From: an uncultured Eubacterium sp.
GTDB taxonomy: Bacteria; Bacillota; Clostridia; Lachnospirales; Lachnospiraceae
Length of the DNA stretch: 10,692 nt
Assembly (NCBI GenBank): GCA_934358495.1
Contig: CAKRKO010000087.1
Location: 1-10,692, forward strand
Direction of reading: 5' to 3'
This document shows positions 1 to 6,528 of the stretch, one piece after another. The translations under genes were made by a program, and so were the position numbers. Below the pieces are notes generated by a model. The model was given only the letters and a program-made list of their open reading frames with translations. It made no database searches and had not been told where the DNA came from. The first letter of the stretch is position 1, and each line of letters opens with the position of its first letter.

Positions 1-1314
1 GGTCAGTTTGGCTGGGCAATGTTGTCGGGAATTATTTCAAACTGGCTGGTATACTTTTATCAGCCGGATCAGGTAGCTATCAGCCAGGGACAGACGGTAT
101 TTATTCCGCAGGGACTGGTAGTCTTTGGAATCTTTACCATTATCGGAGGAATTACCGCGTTTGGACGGATTTTTGATGCGTTTACAGATCCGATGATCGC
201 ATCGTTATCTGACCGGTGTACATCGAAACATGGGCGAAGAATCCCATTTTTGAAATGGGCATCTTTGCCACTGGCACTTTCAACCGTGCTTGTATTCTGG
301 TCACCGGTGAATAAAAACAGCCGAATTAACGCAGTATTTTTACTGGTCATGATTCTGGCATACTATTTATCAATTACGGCATATTGTACACCGTACAATG
401 CGCTGATTCCGGAGCTTGGACATACGCAGCAGGAACGGCTGAATATTTCCACTGTGATTTCCTTTACATTTATTGCGGGAACAGCAGTTGCTTATCTGGC
501 ACCGACCATCTGGGGCATGTTTATTCCGGCATTTGGAAGAGTCGGCGCAATTCGTGTGACTTTTACGATAATGGCAGTGATTGCATTTATCTGCATGCTT
601 GTTCCGGTGTTCTGTATCCGGGAAAAAGATTATGTCAATACGGTTCCGGCAAAAGAATCAGCATTTCGTTCTCTTGTGGAAACATTTAAAAATGGGGAAT
701 TTCGCAAATTTGTCGGATCAGATATTTTTTACTGGATTGCGTTGACAATGTTTCAGACAGGGCTTCCGTTTTTCGTTACCAGTCTGTTGCGTCTTCCAGA
801 GACAATGACAACAATTTATTTTGTCGGAATGACTGCATTATCTCTGGTGTTTTACATACCGGTTAATAAGTTGACACCGAAGATCGGAAAGAAAAAGATG
901 ATTCTGTTTGCATTTGTGGTATTCAGTCTGGCTTATTTTTATACCGGTTTTATGGGAAAAATTTCTTTGATACCGGAAAACGTGCAGGGACTGATTCTTA
1001 TGGTTGTAGCAGCGCTGCCGATGGCAATTTTCGGAATTCTTCCGCAGGCAGTCGTTGCAGATATCGCACAGAGTGATGCTATAACTTCCGGAAGTAACCG
1101 GGAAGGCATGTTTTATGCAGCAAGAACCTTTGCATTTAAACTTGGGCAGAGCCTTTCCATGCTGATTTTTACAGCTGTTTCTACGATTGGAGCGGGAAAC
1201 GGAATCGGTTATCGGATCGCAGCATTTGGAGCAGCAGTATTTTGCTGTGTTGGCGGTATTATTCTTGCGTTCTATAATGAAAAAAGAATTAACAGGATTA
1301 TCAGCGGAAAATAA
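1..1314 (+). CDS. GPH-family (MelB-like) sugar:cation symporter, 5' truncated by the window
   Basis: Multi-pass membrane transporter of the glycoside-pentoside-hexuronide:cation symporter family (major facilitator fold), expected to bring a sugar or glycoside into the cell with Na+ or H+. The frame is open from base 1, reading GQFGWAM before the first in-window Met at 19. That string fits the start of transmembrane helix 1 in this family, so the true start is probably upstream and 437 residues are visible. Counting from the Met at 19, the family signature is DAFTDP (53-58) followed by SDRCTSKHGRRIP (64-76), the helix 2-3 loop with the cation-site Asp residues. Many hydrophobic helices follow, and the basic C-terminus ends NEKRINRIISGK. 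The substrate cannot be told from sequence. The next gene starts 49 bases later on the same strand with no clear terminator between, so they may be co-transcribed. Confidence 0.9.
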   Translation, partial: GQFGWAMLSGIISNWLVYFYQPDQVAISQGQTVFIPQGLVVFGIFTIIGGITAFGRIFDAFTDPMIASLSDRCTSKHGRRIPFLKWASLPLALSTVLVFWSPVNKNSRINAVFLLVMILAYYLSITAYCTPYNALIPELGHTQQERLNISTVISFTFIAGTAVAYLAPTIWGMFIPAFGRVGAIRVTFTIMAVIAFICMLVPVFCIREKDYVNTVPAKESAFRSLVETFKNGEFRKFVGSDIFYWIALTMFQTGLPFFVTSLLRLPETMTTIYFVGMTALSLVFYIPVNKLTPKIGKKKMILFAFVVFSLAYFYTGFMGKISLIPENVQGLILMVVAALPMAIFGILPQAVVADIAQSDAITSGSNREGMFYAARTFAFKLGQSLSMLIFTAVSTIGAGNGIGYRIAAFGAAVFCCVGGIILAFYNEKRINRIISGK

Positions 1315-1363
1315 TCGCTTGTAACAGGGAAGGACAAAAGACAGGATACGAAGGAATGACAAT

Positions 1364-2335
1364 ATGGAAATTATACAGGAAGTAAACTATGATGAGACTA
1401 TGAAGACGACGGTAGAACCATATCTGAAACAACGATGCATAAGCGGATATACAGACAGTTATGATGCAGTCGGGAAACTGCATGTTTTACGTTACCAGGC
1501 AGACATGCCAAAAGGTGTGATTGTGATCTGTCATGGATTTACGGAATCCTATCCGAAATATGATGAACTGGTCTATTACTTTTTACAGGCCGGTTATCAT
1601 GTGTGGTTGCCGGAACATTGCGGACATGGATGGAGTTATCGCCTGACGAACGATTCTTCTCTGGTACATATTGATACATGGAAACGTTATGTCAGAGATT
1701 TTCTGAAAATTTGTCAGATGGCAAAAAAAGAATATCCGAATTTGCCGTTAAACGTGTTTGCCCATTCGATGGGAGGGTCAATCGGGGCCATTGCAGTGTC
1801 CTGGAAGCCGGAGTGGTTTCAGCATGTGATTTTAAATTCTCCGATGATCCGACCACATACTGCAAATGTTCCGTGGGGAATTTCTGCGTCGGTGTCAACG
1901 CTCCAGTGCCTGATCGGAAAAGCAGAACATTATGTGCTTGGACAGAAACCATATGAAGCGAGTGAAACATTTGAGACAAGTGCATCTACATCAAAACCGA
2001 GATTTACCCGCTTTAACGAACGCAGAAAATCAACAAAAGAGATGCAGATCTGTGCGGCATCTTACAGCTGGCTGTCGAATGCTGCAAAGATGAACACGTA
2101 TCTGATGCGTCATGCGTGGAAAAAGTATACGGCACCGATGTTGATTATTCAGGCAGAACAGGACGATTATGTGTGGACAAGTCAAATACAGAAGTTTGCT
2201 GATAAGATTAAAAAACATGGTATAGCTGAATGTGAATACCTGTATCTGTCAGGAACAAAACATGAGACATACAGCAGCGATGATGAGACGATGGACAAGT
2301 ATATCAATAAGGTCTTAGCGTTTATTGAGAAATAA
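1364..2335 (+). CDS. Alpha/beta hydrolase, monoacylglycerol lipase / lysophospholipase (PldB-like, Hydrolase_4) type
   Basis: A 323-residue serine hydrolase with no signal peptide, so probably cytoplasmic. HGFTE (57-61) is the oxyanion-hole HG motif. The nucleophile elbow is AHSMGGS with Ser135. The acid is probably Asp267 in AEQDDYV, and the base His300 in GTKHETYSS. A cap region lies between about 165 and 245. The fold and motif order match the Hydrolase_4 group, which acts on monoacylglycerols, lysophospholipids or other esters; the substrate here is unknown. The start at 1364 has an AAGGA site at 1351-1355 with 8-base spacing. It follows the sugar transporter by 49 bases, which would also fit a carbohydrate or glycoside esterase partner, but no residue proves that. 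The elbow reads AHSMGG rather than the usual GHSMGG, a tolerated variation. Confidence 0.88.
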   Translation: MEIIQEVNYDETMKTTVEPYLKQRCISGYTDSYDAVGKLHVLRYQADMPKGVIVICHGFTESYPKYDELVYYFLQAGYHVWLPEHCGHGWSYRLTNDSSLVHIDTWKRYVRDFLKICQMAKKEYPNLPLNVFAHSMGGSIGAIAVSWKPEWFQHVILNSPMIRPHTANVPWGISASVSTLQCLIGKAEHYVLGQKPYEASETFETSASTSKPRFTRFNERRKSTKEMQICAASYSWLSNAAKMNTYLMRHAWKKYTAPMLIIQAEQDDYVWTSQIQKFADKIKKHGIAECEYLYLSGTKHETYSSDDETMDKYINKVLAFIEK

Positions 2336-2456
2336 AAGCTTGCCAGATTTTGCAGGCAGTTATATACTGTTTTACATGCAATCGGATTCTGCACGTAAAA
2401 AAGGTATGGCAGATATCGGGCATAAAAGAAAAGATAAGGTGAAGGAGAAACAGAAA

Positions 2457-2783
2457 ATGGGGATTTTTGATCGATTTAAGGTTTTAACGGTAAATGATGC
2501 CATTAATGAGTCAAGAACAGATAAAAATGCAGTACTGATCGATGTTCGTGCCAAAGATGTATATAAACGCGGGTATATCAGCGGAAGCATCAATATTCCA
2601 ATGACGCAGTTAGAACTGATCGAAAAACGTGTGCCGGACAAGGAGAAAAAGATTTATATCGTTGGAAGCTATGATAATGATCCGAAAAAGGCAGCAAAAA
2701 AATTAAAAAAGATGGGCTATGAACAGGCAATTCCGGGCGGAAGAATGGAAGAACATGAAGGTCCGTTGAAGAAACTGAAATAA
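2457..2783 (+). CDS. Small rhodanese-like domain protein lacking the catalytic Cys
   Basis: A 108-residue single-domain rhodanese-fold protein. Seen: AVLIDVRAKDVYKRGYISG (25-43) matches the rhodanese DVR...E.x.GHI.GA.N motif, with INIPM at 46-50, KKIYIVGSY (64-72), AAKKLKKMGY (79-88) and PGGRMEEHEG (93-102), the usual GG...W region. In active rhodaneses the loop after the central strand is CRSGxRS, and here the aligned stretch is GSYDNDP (70-76), with Gly70 where Cys would sit. No sulfurtransferase activity is expected; a binding or regulatory role is inference. Start choice: ATG 2457 has AGGAG at 2443-2447, 9 bases upstream. The frame stays open back to 2325, but that would overlap the preceding gene and add 44 residues unlike a rhodanese. 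Confidence 0.82.
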   Translation: MGIFDRFKVLTVNDAINESRTDKNAVLIDVRAKDVYKRGYISGSINIPMTQLELIEKRVPDKEKKIYIVGSYDNDPKKAAKKLKKMGYEQAIPGGRMEEHEGPLKKLK

Positions 2784-2786
2784 CAT

Positions 2787-2886
2787 TTCAAGTCGAACGC
2801 TCGTGAGACTTGGTGCGTGATTCTGGTCAGCGAAAGCTGACATATTCTTATCAGAATCACTGCACATCCTCGCGGAGCGTTTATCT
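2787..2886 (+). repeat. 100-bp structured repeat, copy 1 (direct orientation)
   Basis: This 100-base segment recurs in inverted orientation at 8039-8138 with 4 differences by hand alignment. It folds almost entirely into one long imperfect hairpin. AACGCTC (2796-2802) pairs with GAGCGTT (2875-2881, one bulged G at 2874), GTGAG (2803-2807) with CTCGC (2869-2873), and GTGC (2813-2816) with GCAC (2862-2865). GTGATTCTG (2817-2825) pairs with CAGAATCAC (2852-2860), and the inner GTCAGC-GAAA-GCTGAC hairpin is at 2826-2841. The GAAA loop is of the GNRA type on this strand, which hints that the + sense is the RNA sense. CAAGTC (2789-2794) can instead pair with GACTTG (2807-2812). No ORF is apparent. 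It is probably a dispersed intergenic element. Confidence 0.85.
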
Positions 2887-2969
2887 CAGTCGGAGATTGT
2901 ACTCCCACTGAGAAAGACTTGTTATTACTCACCACTTACAGAAGTGGGAGTCTTCTCGACTGAGATAAA
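2880..2969. repeat. Nested palindromic element with two alternative inner hairpins
   Basis: The outer stem is TTTATCTCAGTCG (2880-2892) pairing perfectly with 2957-2969, extended by AGA/TCT with one bulged G at 2893. The inner stem is ACTCCCACT (2901-2909) pairing with AGTGGGAGT (2943-2951). The same right arm can pair instead with 2927-2937, around a 4-base ACAG loop and with one bulged A, so the two inner hairpins exclude each other. The element overlaps the last 7 bases of the 100-bp repeat. Its subterminal hairpin resembles ends of IS200/IS605-type elements, but no transposase is present and that link is only inference. Confidence 0.7.
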
Positions 2970-2998
2970 ATTTGGCGATTGACGCTTGTTAATCAAAT

Positions 2999-3042
2999 AA
3001 ATAAGGCATAATATCAAAACAAATTGATATTATGCCTTATTT
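2999..3042. terminator. Perfect 19-bp-stem hairpin, possible terminator
   Basis: Bases 2999-3017 are perfectly complementary to 3024-3042 around a 6-base AACAAA loop. The stem is AT-rich with a GGC/GCC core and ends in TTATTT on the right, AAATAA on the left. It may end transcription from the upstream genes in either direction, but there is no long U run after the stem, so termination is uncertain. Its right arm contains the -35 box of the next promoter. Confidence 0.55.
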
Positions 3043-3052
3043 GCGTTATAAT
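3024..3052 (+). promoter_or_regulatory. Sigma-A promoter for the fau-folC operon
   Basis: TTGATA at 3024-3029 and TATAAT at 3047-3052 are separated by 17 bases, close to consensus. Transcription would start near 3059, giving a leader of about 95 bases before fau. The -35 box lies in the 3' arm of the upstream hairpin, so the end of one unit and the start of the next share sequence. Confidence 0.75.
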
Positions 3053-3098
3053 TAGCGGAATATGCAAAAGACGGTTGACGAATAATTTAGCGACATGC

Positions 3099-3124
3099 AA
3101 AGCGGATTGCGAATGTCCGCTTTT
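3099..3124 (+). promoter_or_regulatory. Leader hairpin upstream of fau
   Basis: AAAGCGGA (3099-3106) pairs perfectly with TCCGCTTT (3116-3123) around a 9-base loop, with a T4 run at 3121-3124. It would lie in the fau leader about 30 bases before the start codon. The U tract is short, so it is at most a weak attenuator. No known riboswitch is recognised here. Confidence 0.35.
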
Positions 3125-3153
3125 CGAAAAACGATATGGTACAGAAATGGTAA

Positions 3154-3708
3154 ATGATGGAAAAGAAAGAAATCAGAAAACAGTACAAGATGCTGCGAAA
3201 TAAAATGAGCGAGATGGAAGTAAAAGAAAAATCAGATCGAATCTGCCGGAACATCATCTCAGGTAATTTATTTCAGCAGGCAGAAAGAATAATGGTGTAT
3301 GCGCCACTTGGAAATGAAGTGGATATCCGTCCGGTGATAGAAGAAGGCTGGCGGCAGCAGAAACGAATTGTGTTTCCAAAAGTATTTGGAGATACAATGC
3401 GATATTTTGAAATCAGCAGTTTTTCACAACTGAAGGAAGGTACATTTCATGTAATGGAACCGGTGGAGACAAATCCGGTGGACTGGGAAGAAGCTCTGGT
3501 GCTTGTGCCGGGAGTAGCTTTTGACCGTCAGGGTAACCGTATGGGCTATGGCAAAGGCTACTATGACCGGTTTTTTGAAGGAAAAACAGATTGTGTAAAA
3601 GTAGGAGTGGCTTATGAACTGCAGGTGGCGGATCAACTGCCAACAGAAGAAAATGATCTGCCTGTGGAATATCTGGTGACAGAAAAAGGAGTATGGAAAA
3701 GACAATGA
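3154..3708 (+). CDS. fau: 5-formyltetrahydrofolate cyclo-ligase
   Basis: Cytoplasmic enzyme (MTHFS, YgfA/YqgN family) that converts 5-formyl-THF plus ATP to 5,10-methenyl-THF, returning the storage or inhibitory form to the one-carbon pool. The 184-residue length is typical. The N-terminal KKEIRKQYKMLR (4-15) is the usual basic start. PLGNEVDIRP (51-60) and FPKV (74-77) belong to the nucleotide and folate site. The hallmark MGYGKGYYDRF spans 130-140, preceded by VPGVAFDRQGNR (118-129). The start is ATG 3154 or the adjacent ATG 3157. Neither has a convincing Shine-Dalgarno site; the upstream bases read ACAGAAATGGTAA. It is the first gene of the folate operon, and its stop overlaps the folC start as ATGA. 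Confidence 0.93.
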   Translation: MMEKKEIRKQYKMLRNKMSEMEVKEKSDRICRNIISGNLFQQAERIMVYAPLGNEVDIRPVIEEGWRQQKRIVFPKVFGDTMRYFEISSFSQLKEGTFHVMEPVETNPVDWEEALVLVPGVAFDRQGNRMGYGKGYYDRFFEGKTDCVKVGVAYELQVADQLPTEENDLPVEYLVTEKGVWKRQ

Positions 3709-4994
3709 ATTATATAGACGCAATGGATTTCCTGGAAGAAACAAAGAAATACGGCAGTCAGCTGGGGCTGACCAGTATTCAGAATCTGATGGCAGAACTT
3801 GGCAATATACAGGATGAAATCCCACTGGTACACATCGGTGGTACAAATGGAAAAGGTTCTGTGGGTGCTATGCTTTCCCAGGTCTTGACAGAAGCCGGAT
3901 ATCGCGTGGGCAGATTCTGTACGCCGGATGTATTTGTTTATGAAGATGAGTTTCAGATGAATGGAATAAATATAGAAAAAGGACGGCTGGCACAGCTTTT
4001 TACAAGGGTAAAAGCGGCCTGTGAAAAACTGGTGGCACAGGGAATGGCACATCCTACCCGGTTTGAAGTGGAAACCGCGGCAGCCTTTTTATGGTTTTAT
4101 GAAGAAAACTGTGACATGGCATTGCTGGAAGTCGGAATGGGCGGTGCGACAGATGCAACCAATCTGATCAGAAAGCCACTGGTCAGCGTGCTGACATCCA
4201 TTAGTATGGATCACATCCGTTTTCTTGGGAATTCACTGGCAGAGATCGCAACTGTAAAAAGCGGCATAATCAAACCACAGGTGCCGGTAGTTACCATGCA
4301 GCAAAAGCCGGAGGCAATGGAAGTCATTAAGAAGAAAGCAGAAGAAATGCAGGCGGAGTTGATTGTTGCGGATATTACGCAGGTGCAGAACATAACGCAA
4401 AAAGATGGTCGGTATGCATTTGAATGGAAAGTACCAAGGTGTATTCCAGTTACACTTTCCCTCTGCGGTGCATTTCAGGTGGAAAATGCAGTCTGTGTGT
4501 TAAATGTATTGCGGATTCTACAGAAAAAGTATCCGAAAATCACAGAAACTGTGATTCAACAGGGACTTTCACATACCATCTGGCACGGTCGTATGGAACA
4601 AATCGGAACGGGACCGGATTTCTATCTGGATGGGGCGCATAATGAAGACGCAGTGCGTAAGCTGAGAAAAACACTGGACGAAGGTTTTTCGAACCGAAGA
4701 ATCGTATATATTATGGGCGTTCTGGCTGACAAAGATTATGAAAAAATGATTACGATGATGTATCAGCCTGGAGATCGTGTATACACTGTGACACCTCAGA
4801 ATCCCCGGGCGCTGGACGGTAAAGAACTGGAAAAGCAACTTTTCGGGCAAAATATTGATGCACAATATTGTGAAAATATTCAGGATGCGGTATTATATGC
4901 TTTGCGGGATGCGCAGAAAGAGGATATGATACTGGCTTTTGGATCGCTGTCGTATCTGCGGGATGTGCGTAACGCATATGAGAGTGAAAAATAA
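3705..4994 (+). CDS. folC: Folylpolyglutamate synthase / dihydrofolate synthase
   Basis: FolC adds glutamate to dihydropteroate and folates using ATP, a Mur-ligase-type fold acting in the cytoplasm. From the Met at 3705 the protein has 429 residues. The P-loop is GGTNGKGS (45-52). LLEVGMGGATDATN lies at 140-153, SISMDH at 165-170, and KSGIIK at 185-190 holds the family lysine that is carbamylated in characterised homologues. DGAHN is at 309-313 in the C-terminal glutamate-ligase domain. The start at 3705 overlaps the fau stop as ATGA, indicating translational coupling; an in-frame ATG at 3693 would add MEKT but has AAGGA only 2 bases before it. No separate dihydrofolate synthase is present, so it may do both reactions. 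A 69-base gap without a terminator leads to the HD gene. Confidence 0.95.
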   Translation: MNYIDAMDFLEETKKYGSQLGLTSIQNLMAELGNIQDEIPLVHIGGTNGKGSVGAMLSQVLTEAGYRVGRFCTPDVFVYEDEFQMNGINIEKGRLAQLFTRVKAACEKLVAQGMAHPTRFEVETAAAFLWFYEENCDMALLEVGMGGATDATNLIRKPLVSVLTSISMDHIRFLGNSLAEIATVKSGIIKPQVPVVTMQQKPEAMEVIKKKAEEMQAELIVADITQVQNITQKDGRYAFEWKVPRCIPVTLSLCGAFQVENAVCVLNVLRILQKKYPKITETVIQQGLSHTIWHGRMEQIGTGPDFYLDGAHNEDAVRKLRKTLDEGFSNRRIVYIMGVLADKDYEKMITMMYQPGDRVYTVTPQNPRALDGKELEKQLFGQNIDAQYCENIQDAVLYALRDAQKEDMILAFGSLSYLRDVRNAYESEK

Positions 4995-5063
4995 ATTTAC
5001 TAAAAATAATTTGATGTAAGTTAACACCAGAACAGTTGCAGAGAAATAGGAAAAGAAAGATTT

Positions 5064-5615
5064 ATGAAATTTACAGAAAAATTATTGAAACACCCGGAAT
5101 TTTTGCAGTTGCAGAAACGTGTGCAGGAGATAGAACAGGACAGAATGTACTGTCATCATGAACTGTCACATGCACTGGATGTCTGCCGAATGGCATGGAT
5201 GATGTATCTGGAAGATGAATATAAGACACATTTAAAGGGTTATGCTGACCATGCGGAGGAACCATACCTGAATGCAGATAACATGCTGGCTAAAAAAGAT
5301 CAGTTTTACGTGACTGGCCTGTTGCATGATATTGGCAGAGTGGCACAGTATGAGACCGGGGAACATCACAGCGTTGCCGGTGTGCGGATTGCAGAAAAAC
5401 TGCTGACAGAGATCGAATATCCGTCGGAATGGATGCGTGAGACTTTGCAGATTGTGGGTGTGCATCATGGGAGAGAGGAAAAGGCTGGCGAGCCTTCTAG
5501 GATGGAATACTATATTCGCCGGGCGGATCATCTTTCAAGAAACTGTTTTTTCTGTGAAGCATCAGATTCCTGTAAATGGAAGAAAGAAGAACGTAATCAG
5601 ACGATTTGCTGGTAA
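5064..5615 (+). CDS. HD-domain metal-dependent phosphohydrolase-like protein with C-terminal Cys cluster
   Basis: A 183-residue cytoplasmic protein of the HD superfamily, whose members are metal-dependent phosphohydrolases acting on nucleotides or phosphorylated metabolites. Probable metal-site residues are His31, His32 or His36 in CHHELSHALDV, the H88-D89 pair in LLHDIGR, His101/102 in GEHHSVAG, His134/135 in GVHHG, and Asp155 in RRADHLSR. The C-terminus carries CFFCEASDSCKW (161-172), a CxxC-x5-C pattern, and another Cys at 182 in the terminal ICW. This could be an extra metal site. I recall similar HD proteins in Clostridia folate operons, but their reaction is not established to my knowledge. 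Its place between folC and folP suggests pterin or folate metabolism; removing phosphates from dihydroneopterin triphosphate is a reasonable hypothesis. The Shine-Dalgarno site is weak, AGGA at 5048-5051. Confidence 0.85.
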   Translation: MKFTEKLLKHPEFLQLQKRVQEIEQDRMYCHHELSHALDVCRMAWMMYLEDEYKTHLKGYADHAEEPYLNADNMLAKKDQFYVTGLLHDIGRVAQYETGEHHSVAGVRIAEKLLTEIEYPSEWMRETLQIVGVHHGREEKAGEPSRMEYYIRRADHLSRNCFFCEASDSCKWKKEERNQTICW

Positions 5616-5640
5616 AAGTGTAGTGAAAACCTGAACGGTT

Positions 5641-5669
5641 TTGACAAAAAAACATATTCGGTATATAGA
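5641..5669 (+). promoter_or_regulatory. Internal sigma-A promoter ahead of folP
   Basis: TTGACA (5641-5646) and TATAGA (5664-5669) are separated by exactly 17 bases, giving a predicted start near 5676 and a leader of about 45 bases. It would let folP, folB-folK and the HAD gene be transcribed apart from fau, folC and the HD gene. Confidence 0.7.
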
Positions 5670-5696
5670 ATAAATGGAAAAAATCATACCGAATAT
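5654..5696. promoter_or_regulatory. 11-bp dyad operator candidate across the folP promoter
   Basis: ATATTCGGTAT (5654-5664) is perfectly inverted as ATACCGAATAT (5686-5696), with 21 bases between the arms. The left arm lies in the promoter spacer and touches the -10 box. The right arm lies just past the predicted start site. This placement suits a repressor binding two half-sites on DNA better than an RNA hairpin, because the transcript would begin inside the loop. The cognate regulator is not recognised. Confidence 0.6.
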
Positions 5697-5720
5697 AGCA
5701 TTTTAGAAGGAAAATAAAAA

Positions 5721-6527
5721 ATGATAATAGGAAAGAAAAATTTTGACACAGATCACGAGACATATATTATGGGCATTTTGAATGTGACACCGGACTCATT
5801 CTCTGATGGCGGTAATTTTAATTGTCTGGATGCGGCACTGCGCCATACAGAGGAAATGTTGGCAGAAGGCGCTGATATCATCGATATTGGCGGAGAATCC
5901 ACCCGACCGGGACATGTGCAAATTACAGATCAGGAAGAAATTGACCGTGTGACGCCGATCATCGAAGCGGTAAAAGCCAGATTTGATGTACCGATTTCAC
6001 TGGATACTTACAAAAGTGCAGTGGCAGAAGCAGGAATTGCATCAGGTGCAGATCTGATCAATGATATCTGGGGATTGAAATATGATCCGAAGATGGCGGA
6101 CGTGATCGCAAAAGGTGATGTGGCATGCTGTCTGATGCACAACCGGGAGAACAGTAATTATGCAGATTTCCTGAAGGAATGGTACGATGAAACGGCAGAG
6201 TGCGTGACGTTGGCAAAAGCAGCCGGTATTGCGGATGATAAAATCATGTTAGATCCGGGAGTTGGATTCGGTAAAACGTATGAGCAGAATCTGATCACCA
6301 TCAAATACATGGACAAACTGAAAACGCTTGGCTATCCGCTGCTTCTGGGAACTTCCCGGAAATCTGTGATCGGACTGACACTTGACACACCTGTGACCGA
6401 CCGTGCGCTGGGAACCGCTGTGACAACCGTATTTGCGGTGCAGCAGGGCTATGCTTTTGTTCGTGTGCATGATATCAAGGCAAATAAACAGGCAATTCAG
6501 ATGACAAAAGCGATTATGGAGGCGTAA
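5721..6527 (+). CDS. folP: Dihydropteroate synthase
   Basis: FolP joins 6-hydroxymethyl-7,8-dihydropterin pyrophosphate to p-aminobenzoate, giving dihydropteroate; it is the sulfonamide target. The 268-residue length is typical of the bacterial TIM-barrel enzyme. Motifs in order: MGILNVTPDSFSDGG (17-31), GGESTRPG (57-64), SLDTYK (93-98), NDIWG (114-118), LMH (138-140), DPGVGFGKT (178-186), GTSRKS (210-215) and RVHD (248-251). These give the pterin-site Asp and Asn residues, the Mg-pyrophosphate loop and the C-terminal anion-binding Arg-His. The start at 5721 has AGAAGG at 5705-5710, 10 bases upstream. The stop at 6527 is one base before the folB-folK start, so the two are coupled. No substitution was noticed in these motifs. 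Confidence 0.97.
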   Translation: MIIGKKNFDTDHETYIMGILNVTPDSFSDGGNFNCLDAALRHTEEMLAEGADIIDIGGESTRPGHVQITDQEEIDRVTPIIEAVKARFDVPISLDTYKSAVAEAGIASGADLINDIWGLKYDPKMADVIAKGDVACCLMHNRENSNYADFLKEWYDETAECVTLAKAAGIADDKIMLDPGVGFGKTYEQNLITIKYMDKLKTLGYPLLLGTSRKSVIGLTLDTPVTDRALGTAVTTVFAVQQGYAFVRVHDIKANKQAIQMTKAIMEA

Positions 6528-6528
6528 T

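Noticed and set aside
838..1362. 174-residue open frame on the - strand
   Set aside because: It lies antisense to the transporter, is Cys/Ser-rich and low in family-like motifs, and is the antisense shadow of hydrophobic codons.
2325..2456. N-terminal extension of the rhodanese-like gene
   Set aside because: It overlaps the previous gene and has no rhodanese-like residues, whereas ATG 2457 has a good AGGAG site.
2787..3050. CRISPR array
   Set aside because: The repeats here are palindromic and not regularly spaced direct repeats, and no cas genes are in the window.
5437..5634. 65-residue + strand frame overlapping the HD gene
   Set aside because: It is a shifted frame over the conserved HD and Cys-cluster codons, with no independent support.
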